This document shows, one piece after another, positions 21,141 to 28,665 of a stretch of 42,505 nucleotides of DNA. Below the pieces are notes generated by a model, which ran no database searches, was not told the origin of the DNA, and worked only from the letters and a program-made list of their open reading frames with translations. The translations under genes were made by a program, and so were the position numbers. The stretch is from Undibacterium sp. (lineage in GTDB: Bacteria > Pseudomonadota > Gammaproteobacteria > Burkholderiales > Burkholderiaceae_D). Numbering within the stretch: position 1 is the stretch's first letter; each line of letters opens with the position of its first letter. The DNA is taken from positions 1 through 42,505 of the forward strand of contig NZ_JAUSFI010000085.1 of the NCBI RefSeq assembly GCF_030651495.1. Reading direction: 5' to 3'.

Positions 21141-22232
21141 TTACACTGCGTAGTAACGGCCAAAACGATTTGCCAGGAAGTCGGCCAGTGACGCCTGCTC
21201 CTGACGAACCATGCCATGTCGTGGCAATTTTCCGGTAACAACCATATCCACCATCGTGCAGATGCCAGACGCTGTGGTTAATTGTATTGCAGATAATAAT
21301 TGACCGTTCACGATCTGACTGTAAATTTTTTTGGCGTAAGATTCTTGTTCCAGTCGACCATCGCGCGTTCCAATGACGCTAACAAAAACCAATACTACAT
21401 CTTGTTTTGTCATTGGAATGGAAGTTTCTAATACGTCTTTGAGAATTGGACGACGTTCCAGTTTGCCCAGCTCGAGATCGCGAATGAGCATTTTTACGAT
21501 GTCGCGGTGACCAGGGTAACGTACGGTTTTGTAGTTCAGATTTTGCACTTTTCCTGCCAGACTTTCGCACAAAGTACCCAGGCCACCGGACGTATTAAAA
21601 GCTTCGTAATCGATGCCGTCGAGTGAAAAATGTTCGATTTCTTCCAATGCTGAAGTTTCACGTAATTGGCCATCAACGATGGCTTCGCATGGATTGCAGT
21701 ATTCATTGATCAGACCATCAGTGCTCCAGGTCAGATTGTATTTTAATGCGTTGTTTGGAAAGGTGGGTAGGGCGCCGACGCGCATGCTGACGTCACGCAA
21801 TGTGTCAAAACGTTTCGCCACATCGTTCGCCACGATAGAGATAAAACCTGGTGCCAGGCCGCATTGTGGAACGAAAGCGCAATCTGCACCTTCTGCCAGT
21901 TGCTTGACGATCTTAGTACTTTCTACGTCTTCAGTCAGATCAAAGTAATGTGAATTGGCCGCCTTGGCGGCACCGGCAATGAGTGGAGTTAAAAAATAGG
22001 GACAGGCAGACAAAGTAACTTGATGGCCTCGAATCAATTCTGTCACTACATTTTTATCGGACAAATCAGCTTGCACGATCTGCGTATTGGGGAAGCAAGC
22101 TTGTTTTACATATTTCAGACGCTCAGGGTCGCGGTCGGCAACGGTGATCTGGTAATCGCCAGTGTGAGATAGCAAGTTCAAAATAGCATCGCCAATTTTT
22201 CCGGCGCCGAGCAGAATGAGTTTGGTAGTCAT
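21141..22232 (-). CDS. Saccharopine dehydrogenase / lysine 6-dehydrogenase-like protein
   Basis: A 363-residue oxidoreductase of the saccharopine dehydrogenase family. The N-terminal Rossmann loop is LLGAGKIGDAI (7-17). The middle PQCGLAPGFISIVAND block and C-terminal VTGKLPRHGMVRQEQ are family features. Length fits either a saccharopine dehydrogenase (glutamate-forming) or an L-lysine 6-dehydrogenase; both yield aminoadipic semialdehyde, the substrate of the adjacent ALDH7-like enzyme. No lysine-ketoglutarate reductase is present, which mildly favours the direct lysine dehydrogenase. It diverges from the Lrp-family regulator with 138 bp between starts. Confidence 0.85.
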   Translation of the reverse strand: MTTKLILLGAGKIGDAILNLLSHTGDYQITVADRDPERLKYVKQACFPNTQIVQADLSDKNVVTELIRGHQVTLSACPYFLTPLIAGAAKAANSHYFDLTEDVESTKIVKQLAEGADCAFVPQCGLAPGFISIVANDVAKRFDTLRDVSMRVGALPTFPNNALKYNLTWSTDGLINEYCNPCEAIVDGQLRETSALEEIEHFSLDGIDYEAFNTSGGLGTLCESLAGKVQNLNYKTVRYPGHRDIVKMLIRDLELGKLERRPILKDVLETSIPMTKQDVVLVFVSVIGTRDGRLEQESYAKKIYSQIVNGQLLSAIQLTTASGICTMVDMVVTGKLPRHGMVRQEQASLADFLANRFGRYYAV

Positions 22233-22370
22233 GACAGGTCTCCAGATGATATTTATAAAAATGAACTGGAATAAGTGTAGAGGGGAGTCTTGTCAGATAA
22301 TAGAGTGTAAATTATCGTCAAAATGAAAGTTTAGACGACATAATGACTAATAATTACTACAATATGATTT

Positions 22371-22817
22371 ATGAAACCCACACTCGATGAAATAGATAAC
22401 AAAATTCTCGCACTGCTAATGGACAATGCTCGCTTGCCGGTCACCGTCATTGCACGTCATGTAGGCATCGCTAGGACCACTGTTATTGCACGTATCAATG
22501 CATTAGAGAAGCGCGAAATCATCGCTGGCTATGGTTTACGATTGAATCAGTCAATGTATCAAGCGGCGGTGCGCGCCTACGTTGGACTTTCAGTGGAGGC
22601 GCGCTATGCGGCAGGATTAATGAAGTATTTGCAACAATTGCCAGAAGTAGAAACACTGTGTGCGGTCAGTGGAGCTATCGACTATATGCTGACTTTGCAC
22701 TGCGCCACGACAGAGGTGTTGGATAAGTTGCTGGATCAGATTGGAACGCTAGATGGAGTGAGGCAAACCTCAACTTCGATCATTTTGAGTAAGCGTATTG
22801 ATCGTTCAGCTTTATAA
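22371..22817 (+). CDS. Lrp/AsnC-family transcriptional regulator
   Basis: A 148-residue feast/famine regulator: an N-terminal winged helix-turn-helix (LPVTVIARHVGIARTTVIARINALEKREII) and a C-terminal RAM ligand-binding domain. It is transcribed divergently from the saccharopine-dehydrogenase-like gene. Its likely role, by position and family, is control of the adjacent lysine-degradation genes, perhaps with lysine or aminoadipate as effector. It is the last ordinary chromosomal gene before the accessory region. Confidence 0.9.
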   Translation: MKPTLDEIDNKILALLMDNARLPVTVIARHVGIARTTVIARINALEKREIIAGYGLRLNQSMYQAAVRAYVGLSVEARYAAGLMKYLQQLPEVETLCAVSGAIDYMLTLHCATTEVLDKLLDQIGTLDGVRQTSTSIILSKRIDRSAL

Positions 22818-22832
22818 TCAATCAGAAAAATA

Positions 22833-22917
22833 GGATACTCCCACCTAGTATATTTTAAAAGAGCACCAAGCTATTGCGCGCTGCTAGTGTTTTAACTGTG
22901 CATTAAGGGGAGTATCC
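22833..22917. repeat. 10-bp inverted repeat with an orphan CsoR/RcnR/FrmR-like operator
   Basis: GGATACTCCC at 22833-22842 is perfectly inverted at 22908-22917, enclosing 65 bp. Within the left arm, ATACTCCCACCTAGTAT (22835-22851) has the C-rich core flanked by ATACT/AGTAT that is typical of CsoR/RcnR/FrmR-family operators. No such regulator or metal/formaldehyde resistance gene is nearby, so it may be a relic. It could instead be the ends of a small mobile element or a long-loop terminator for the Lrp gene. Confidence 0.4.
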
Positions 22918-23151
22918 ACATATTGAAAAATTCGCAAAGAAATTTTGACTTTAAAATCAGGAATTTCTAATGGCTTGATGGCGAATTTTGTCGTCTGCAA
23001 TCGGTTTTCTAGCATTTGCTTTGTCGATGATCTGGACGAGCTTGGTTACCTTCCATTTAGTCAGGTTGGTGGGGCATTGCTAATAGGTTAAAAACCAGCT
23101 ATTTGATAGACTTATCCACAATTTCTGTTTCAAAAAACAGCGACTCACCCT

Positions 23152-23199
23152 GGGTCAATATTCAATCGGCAGGGAGTCAATATTCAGTCGGCGCCAACA
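23152..23199 (+). repeat. Tandem repeat resembling IS terminal repeats (left copy)
   Basis: A partial unit GGGTCAATATTCAATCGGC (23152-23170) is followed by a fuller unit at 23176-23199 reading GTCAATATTCAGTCGGCGCC then AACA. A closely matching unit occurs in the same orientation at 30263-30286, just beyond tniQ. Multiple terminal repeats of this kind are typical of IS21-family ends, and an IS21 transposase remnant lies at 36.5-37.3 kb. The rest of 22.82-23.48 kb holds only this, the inverted repeat and a gene fragment. Confidence 0.5.
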
Positions 23200-23230
23200 C
23201 GAATTGGTAAAGATTTTTGGTGTAGCTTGA

Positions 23231-23392
23231 TTCACTGCGAATGATTTGCATCAAATACTGAAACCAGCGCGCCACCCAACTTTTGACGAAGAGGATGTGC
23301 GCGCAATGGAGCGTGAAGCTGCAAGTATGGAACGCAAGGGAATGTTTGCTGAGTCACACGAGGTCTACGTGGTGGTAAAGGATGGGTATTGA
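23231..23392 (+). pseudogene. C-terminal fragment of an unidentified gene
   Basis: After an in-frame TGA at 23228-23230 an open frame of 53 codons ends at TGA 23390-23392. It has protein-like composition (HPTFDEEDVRAMEREAAS and onward to VVVKDGY) but no start at its left end. It follows the IS-like repeat directly, suggesting the 5' part was lost by insertion or deletion. No family was recognised. Confidence 0.4.
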
Positions 23393-23475
23393 CGGACGCT
23401 GCAGTAAATTGTGCCAAGAGGATTACAAATTGAATGGTGTGACCAAAACATCAATCGACTTAAAAACGATAAGTA

Positions 23476-24498
23476 ATGAAGCGAAAAATCATGACAAAGC
23501 ACGAACCCTGGAACCGCTGTCGTTTCGTACCGAATAGCCAGAAAGGACACTACGAAAGCTATTTCCTGCGGGCTAATCATCCGGAACGGCCGCGTGCATT
23601 CTGGATTCGCTACACGATTTTCAGTCCCGAAGGACGGCCAGGTAATGCGGTTGGTGAATTGTGGGCAATCTATTTCGACGGTGAAACTAAGCGCATTACT
23701 GCGGTGAAAGAAGTCCTGCCTGTGAATCAGTGTGGTTTTCCGGATGGTGAACTGAACCTGCTCATCGGATCCGCAACCCTGACCGAAGACTTTTTACAGG
23801 GCAAAGCGAACTCGCGCGGCAATAGCATGCAATGGGCGTTGCGGTATGAAGGTGGACAGGCGCCAATATTATTGTTGCCGCAATCGTTTTACGAGCGCGC
23901 ATTTCCAAAGGCCAAAGCGCTGGTAGGGCGGCCAAATGTGCAATTTCACGGCGCGTTAACAGTCAATGGTGAGACGATCCCGATTGATCGCTGGCAGGGC
24001 AGTCAGAATCACAACTGGGGCAGTAAACACACAGATTCATACGCATGGGGGCAGGTGGCAGGCTTCGATAACGCGCCCGATGCCTTCCTGGAATGTTCTA
24101 CTGCCAGACTTCGGATAGGCCCAATATGGACTCCCGCATTTACGCTGCTTGTTTTACGAACAGATGAAGGAGAGATTGCGCTCAACAATATCGCGCAGGC
24201 GGTGAGGGCAAAGGGTCGCTTTAATTTGCATCCCGATTGCTACGACTGGCATATTGAATCCCGTACTGCCGATGTCCGGGTTTCGATTCATATTCATGCA
24301 AAGCCATCGTCCTTTGTCGGACTCAAGTACGACAATCCGCCAGGTGGAGTCAAGACCTGTCTCAACACCAAGTTGGCGGCATGTAAGCTCACTTTGGAGC
24401 GAGCAGGAAGAGCGTCACGGACCTTGATCACGCGGGATCGCGCAGCTTTCGAGATTCTTACCGAGAAAACCAATCATCAAATTGCGATAGTAGCCTGA
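23476..24498 (+). CDS. AttH/CrtC-like lipocalin-fold protein
   Basis: A 340-residue beta-rich protein. The block SQNHNWGSKHTDSYAWGQVAGF and the overall length resemble the AttH/hydroxyneurosporene-synthase (CrtC-like) lipocalin fold, in which two lipocalin-like lobes bind hydrophobic ligands. No signal peptide is seen. The ATG at 23476 has no strong ribosome-binding site; an in-frame ATG at 23491 is an alternative. No carotenoid genes lie nearby, so a hydratase role should not be assumed. It sits between a gene fragment and an IS5 remnant. Confidence 0.55.
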   Translation: MKRKIMTKHEPWNRCRFVPNSQKGHYESYFLRANHPERPRAFWIRYTIFSPEGRPGNAVGELWAIYFDGETKRITAVKEVLPVNQCGFPDGELNLLIGSATLTEDFLQGKANSRGNSMQWALRYEGGQAPILLLPQSFYERAFPKAKALVGRPNVQFHGALTVNGETIPIDRWQGSQNHNWGSKHTDSYAWGQVAGFDNAPDAFLECSTARLRIGPIWTPAFTLLVLRTDEGEIALNNIAQAVRAKGRFNLHPDCYDWHIESRTADVRVSIHIHAKPSSFVGLKYDNPPGGVKTCLNTKLAACKLTLERAGRASRTLITRDRAAFEILTEKTNHQIAIVA

Positions 24499-24518
24499 CA
24501 CCAGCCCGATCTATATTT

Positions 24519-24860
24519 TTACACGCCAAGCCAACGGTTCCAATTTCGAAATTGCTTGATACGAGCAAAGAATCGTTCAACTAAATTACGGTTTCGGTAC
24601 TGCTGTTGATCAAATTTTCTTTGTTCCTTCCTGTTTGCTTTTGGCGGAATGACAGCCTTAGCATTTTTATACGGCTTGCGGCATCATTTCTCCCATTAAG
24701 ACTTCTGCTTGCGTTGAGTCATGAACTTGCCCACCTGTAAGTACAAACCGTGCTAATTGGCCCAGACCTTCAACGCAGGCGTGGATTTTAGTGCCGAACC
24801 CACCTCGGCATAGCGGGTAAATGCAGAAAACACCGTTTTGGATTTACCGGATACTTTTAC
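24519..24860 (-). pseudogene. IS5-family transposase remnant
   Basis: Read on the minus strand in shifting frames, this stretch encodes recognisable IS5-family pieces: GFGTKIHACVEGLGQLARFV, then LTGGQVHDSTQAEVLM, then stops, and finally the C-terminal RNLVERFFARIKQFRNWNRW ending at TAA 24521-24519. At least one frameshift and internal stops make it non-functional. The first catalytic D region is missing. It lies immediately left of the Tn7-like operon. Confidence 0.8.
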
Positions 24861-24870
24861 CGTCCAGTGA

Positions 24871-25019
24871 AGTAAATCTGATACGGAAAATTAATTGTAA
24901 GTCATTGATTTTTATATTTTTTTTATAAAAATGTATCACAATTAGTTCATTTATATACGAAGTAATTCTGGAACTTACCGATTTTGTGAACTAATATTGA
25001 AACTTCACGAATGTAAGTA
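24871..25019 (+). other. Candidate transposon end and tns promoter region
   Basis: An AT-rich 150 bp between the IS5 remnant and tnsA. It contains short repeats of the kind expected for TnsB-binding sites: ATTAGTTCA (24941-24949) inverted as TGAACTAAT (24987-24995); TGTAAGT at 24896 and again at 25012; and two loosely matching units starting at 24970 and 24999. CACGAATGT (25006-25014) is found inverted at 30608-30616. No terminal repeat pair or target duplication could be proven, so the exact end is undetermined. Confidence 0.3.
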
Positions 25020-25033
25020 GATGGAGGCACCGC

Positions 25034-25678
25034 ATGCCACCAAAACAACGATTCTTAACAGCGGCTGATAATACGCGCCCGCATGATTGTCATAGGTATG
25101 ACGTGTTCGCTCCTAAACTTAATCGTCCATTGACATTATTTGGGAGAGCCGCGCTTGATGCTTGGACAATTCTTGAGTCAGATCCAGAGGTTCAATCTTA
25201 CTGTGAACGTCCTCTCGCGATTCCAGATACTAAACCAAAACGCATTGTAGATTTTTGGGTCGAAAAAAAAGTATCAGCAGAGTTCCTATTTTTATTAAAT
25301 CCTACCGAAATAGCAAAGAATTTTGGCGATTCATCTTCAATACCTGCTTTTAATACTTGGTCAAAAAATAACAAAATTACGATTAAATTCGTCAATCCTG
25401 TCGACTATTCACAGCAAAAATTCTTACTGATTAATTGGGGCTGGATCATTCGTGATCTGTCTGCATTTGGAAAATTTATTCCGAATAATTTGTGTGAGGA
25501 TATGCTGAAGTTAATTAAAACAGAGATGTCTTTTGAGAGTTTAGAGCGTCATTTTTTTGATATCGATCCCGTATTGGTGCGAATTAGTGCGTATCGCTTA
25601 CTTCACGGTGGGCAGGCAATATGTTCTACTATTGACATCGGATATATCGGACCTTCAAGCATGATTAAAACAATATGA
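25034..25678 (+). CDS. tnsA: TnsA-like transposon endonuclease, third catalytic motif degenerate
   Basis: A 214-residue protein with the layout of TnsA, the restriction-endonuclease-like subunit that cuts the 5' ends so a Tn7-type element can leave by cut-and-paste. The acidic residues correspond to E58 in YCERP and D73 in IVDFWV. Where TnsA has its QxK/ExK motif (usually before a Pro), this protein reads EFLFLLNP at 83-90, with Asn89 at the lysine position. The C-terminal half has a helical, winged-helix-like pattern. GGAGG lies 6 bp before the ATG. The stop overlaps the tnsB start by 4 bp. If the loss is real, it may be structural only. Confidence 0.75.
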   Translation: MPPKQRFLTAADNTRPHDCHRYDVFAPKLNRPLTLFGRAALDAWTILESDPEVQSYCERPLAIPDTKPKRIVDFWVEKKVSAEFLFLLNPTEIAKNFGDSSSIPAFNTWSKNNKITIKFVNPVDYSQQKFLLINWGWIIRDLSAFGKFIPNNLCEDMLKLIKTEMSFESLERHFFDIDPVLVRISAYRLLHGGQAICSTIDIGYIGPSSMIKTI

Positions 25679-27657
25679 AAAAGCTTGCGTTCGGAAATCT
25701 TCAGTTCGATAGGCTCTCGATTCCAGAATACCTCCGGGATCTTCAAAACTGGCCAATGGCTGATCCGACGGCTCTGTCGGATGAAGATCGGGACGCATAC
25801 AACAGGCGTTGCAACGCCATTAAAATGTTTATCGAAGAAACGCAGATACCAGTTTCAATAATACTGGAGAAAACTGGAATTAATCGATCGGCCTTGTATC
25901 GATTAATTGAACGCTGCTCGCATAAGCATTCCGACGGAAGAATTTTCGGATTTCGTGGCGCAATACCTTATGTACGTCAAAAAAATTATGAACGCACCGC
26001 CCAGGTAGATTGTGCTCGTAAGGGCAGAGCTGGGTCATCTGGCGCTTTCAAGCAGCTATTAACTGACTATCCTGGTATCGAAAAACTTTTGAAGAAGTAT
26101 GGACGTGAGCGGAATAAGAAAATTGAATCGGCTCGCGAAGTGCGCAAGCCTATTCTTGAAATTCACAATCTTTTTTTAAAAGCATGCCGTACCGCTAAAA
26201 TCACACCTGATGAGTATCCATTTACCGAGAGTCGTCTTGGATACAGATCAATGCAGAGTTATTTCAAGAAAATGGCGGAAGAGTTATTTTCCACTGCAGT
26301 CACCAACGCTGGTGGATCACGAGCAGGTGCCGCAATGAATGGATTTGAACAGGTTCCGGCGGCAACACGCGCCTACGAGGTGATTGAGTTCGATGGCCAT
26401 AAAATTGATCTTCGACTTACTGTTAAGATAAAAGATCCGTTTGGTTGTGAGACGCTGCTTGAGTTGCATCGCATATGGATACTTGTGTTACTTGACGTAT
26501 TTACGCGGTCCGTAATTGGTTACTCGTTGGCTTTAAGTAATGAATATAATAAGGATGACGTTGCTGCCGCTTTGCAGTCAGCAATGACACCATTCAAACC
26601 AAGAAAGTATGTTATTCCAACCTTGGCGATCAAGGACGGTGGTGGCTTTCCATCCTCATCTATTCCAGAAACGGCATATGCATGTTGGGATTGGTTTAGG
26701 ATTGATGGAGCGAAATCGCATCTAGCCGCGGATACGTTAACCCGTCTCAATCAGATTGTTGGATGTTGGTCCGACAATGGCCCCCCCGGTACTCCGGATG
26801 ATAGACCGTACATCGAACGTTTTTTTCATTTGGTGTCCAAGCATTTCGCGCACCGACTTCCCGGCACCATGGGTAGCGATCCAAAGTCCATTGAAAAAAT
26901 TCTTAGCGATCCAGGCATGGACATTACCCTTCTGGTTGAGTTTCATGAACTAGAGGAAATGATTGAAGTATTATTGGCTGATTACAATGGTGAAACGCAT
27001 GGTGGAATCGGAAAACGTACTCCATTAGAAGCAATGTCTTATTACGTAAATCACCAAAATGGCCACATCAGAACATTACCGATATTCATGAGATCGAGTT
27101 TGTGCCTTTTACAAGAAGCGCGTGTTGTAACGATCAAAGGATCGGTAAAGAACGGCGTGCGCCCACACATCAATTTTTCCAACGTACGCTACACAAATGA
27201 AATTTTGTCGGGCAATGCTGGATTGATTGGAAAAAAATTACGCATTTATTTCGATGTGCGTGATATCAGAGTGGTAAAGGGATTTTTTGAAGATGGATCA
27301 GAACTTGGAGTTCTTACTGCTGCACGACCATGGTGTTTTACTCCGCATTCTTTGCGGGTTCGTCAGGAAATTTTTCGGTTGATTGCAGAAGAGCGACTCG
27401 TCATTCGAGATGGAGATAATCCGGTTGAAGCATGGGCAAAATACAAATGGGGACAAGCTCGAACCAATAAGAAGGCAGCGACAGCATTAGCGAAAGCTCA
27501 AATGAACAACGGACAGCAAGCTTTTACTCCTTCAGTGCAAGAAAATATTGCTGAAAATTTATCTCCAACTGAAACAATTATAGATCAAGAAAACGAAACT
27601 GTTGTTAAGGTCGCGCGGCCACGTATTTTGAAAATACGCCGCACAATAACATTTTAG
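25675..27657 (+). CDS. tnsB: TnsB-like DDE transposase
   Basis: A 660-residue rve/Mu-type transposase, the strand-transfer subunit of Tn7-like elements. N-terminal helix-turn-helix DNA-binding segments occupy roughly residues 45-215. The RNase H-like core carries D240 (VIEFDGHKI), D344 (FRIDGAKSH) and E381 (RPYIERFF), a complete triad with the usual 36-residue D-E spacing. A Mu-C-like beta-barrel follows at about 470-560, and the tail (after about 580) is basic and likely contacts TnsC. It overlaps tnsA by 4 bp; tnsC starts 9 bp downstream after an AGGAGA sequence. Confidence 0.92.
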   Translation: MKKLAFGNLQFDRLSIPEYLRDLQNWPMADPTALSDEDRDAYNRRCNAIKMFIEETQIPVSIILEKTGINRSALYRLIERCSHKHSDGRIFGFRGAIPYVRQKNYERTAQVDCARKGRAGSSGAFKQLLTDYPGIEKLLKKYGRERNKKIESAREVRKPILEIHNLFLKACRTAKITPDEYPFTESRLGYRSMQSYFKKMAEELFSTAVTNAGGSRAGAAMNGFEQVPAATRAYEVIEFDGHKIDLRLTVKIKDPFGCETLLELHRIWILVLLDVFTRSVIGYSLALSNEYNKDDVAAALQSAMTPFKPRKYVIPTLAIKDGGGFPSSSIPETAYACWDWFRIDGAKSHLAADTLTRLNQIVGCWSDNGPPGTPDDRPYIERFFHLVSKHFAHRLPGTMGSDPKSIEKILSDPGMDITLLVEFHELEEMIEVLLADYNGETHGGIGKRTPLEAMSYYVNHQNGHIRTLPIFMRSSLCLLQEARVVTIKGSVKNGVRPHINFSNVRYTNEILSGNAGLIGKKLRIYFDVRDIRVVKGFFEDGSELGVLTAARPWCFTPHSLRVRQEIFRLIAEERLVIRDGDNPVEAWAKYKWGQARTNKKAATALAKAQMNNGQQAFTPSVQENIAENLSPTETIIDQENETVVKVARPRILKIRRTITF

Positions 27658-27666
27658 GAGAAGATT

Positions 27667-28665
27667 ATGGGTATGTCCCATCGTCGCCCAGTAGGTTTTG
27701 ATGAGCATCCTGTCACGCAGCAAACGTATATTGTTCCTACTCCTTCAATTGATGCGTTAGTCGAGCGAGTAAAAAAATTAATTCGACTCAGGACTCCTGG
27801 CGCCATCATTTTTGCGTACCCTCGATTTGGAAAAACTTATAGCATTCGTTATGTAATCAGTGTTTTAAAGACTGATTTTCCTCAATCGGTCTTTATTAGT
27901 TTTGGTTGCGAAGCAAAAAAATTTCCATCTGAAAATGGATTTTTTTCGAATTTATTGAAAGCAGCAGGTCATGAGGGATATTTAGTTGGTACGGTAACAA
28001 GAAAACGATCTCGTCTCATCGACAGACTATGCGAGCTTGTAGAAAATTCAGGACATAATTGGATTATTTTTTTTGCAGATGAGGCACAGCGCTTAGATGT
28101 AATTGAATATGAGTGGCTGCGAGACGTGCATGATAATTTAGAACGAAAAGGCATTCGAATGATGACGATTTTGGTAGGGCAGCCACAACTGCTGCACCAA
28201 AAGACATCGTTGCGTCAAAGTAACCACACTCAAATTATATTAAGGTTCATGATTGCTGAAATGCGATTTAATGGTTTATTGAACGCAGAAGACATTGCAA
28301 CATGTTTAGCTGGATATGATGAAGCAAAATTTCCGGATAAAAGCGATTGGACCTACACGCGATTCTTTTTTCCAATAGCGTATGCGAACGGTTTACGCCT
28401 TGTCGATCAGGCGGTTCCTTTATGGGATGCATTTTGTAGGGCACACGTAAAAGCAAGGTTTGATTTTGCAATCGAAATTCCTATGCAATACTTCGCACAT
28501 ACTGTCGAAATTGCGTTAACAGAAAATTCAAAACATGACTCTGGAAATTTTAATTTTTCTCCATCCATTTGGGATGCTGCCGTCGGAGATTCCAGTTATG
28601 TAGAAGCACAGGAAGAGCTTCATTTGGGGCTTCCTGCCAAAGATCTGGCAATAAGAAGAATATAG
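27667..28665 (+). CDS. tnsC: TnsC/TniB-like AAA+ regulator ATPase
   Basis: A 332-residue AAA+ ATPase that in Tn7-like systems forms filaments on target DNA and links the targeting protein to TnsB. Walker A is the variant AYPRFGKTY (G55-K56-T57), and Walker B is IIFFADEAQ with D138-E139. A glycine-poor P-loop like this is common in TniB/TnsC proteins. Size (about 330 residues) and the tnsB neighbour support the call. The stop codon shares its last base with the GTG start of tniQ (28665). Confidence 0.9.
   Translation: MGMSHRRPVGFDEHPVTQQTYIVPTPSIDALVERVKKLIRLRTPGAIIFAYPRFGKTYSIRYVISVLKTDFPQSVFISFGCEAKKFPSENGFFSNLLKAAGHEGYLVGTVTRKRSRLIDRLCELVENSGHNWIIFFADEAQRLDVIEYEWLRDVHDNLERKGIRMMTILVGQPQLLHQKTSLRQSNHTQIILRFMIAEMRFNGLLNAEDIATCLAGYDEAKFPDKSDWTYTRFFFPIAYANGLRLVDQAVPLWDAFCRAHVKARFDFAIEIPMQYFAHTVEIALTENSKHDSGNFNFSPSIWDAAVGDSSYVEAQEELHLGLPAKDLAIRRI

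Noticed and set aside
26776..26784. The SDNG motif of TnsB as the second catalytic aspartate
   Set aside because: It is only 14 residues from E381. The D in RIDGAKSH (D344) gives the 36-residue spacing expected of a DDE triad.
28569..28664. Upstream extension of tniQ to ATG 28569
   Set aside because: It overlaps tnsC by almost 100 bp with sequence unlike TniQ. GTG 28665, sharing a base with the tnsC stop, fits the coupled operon.
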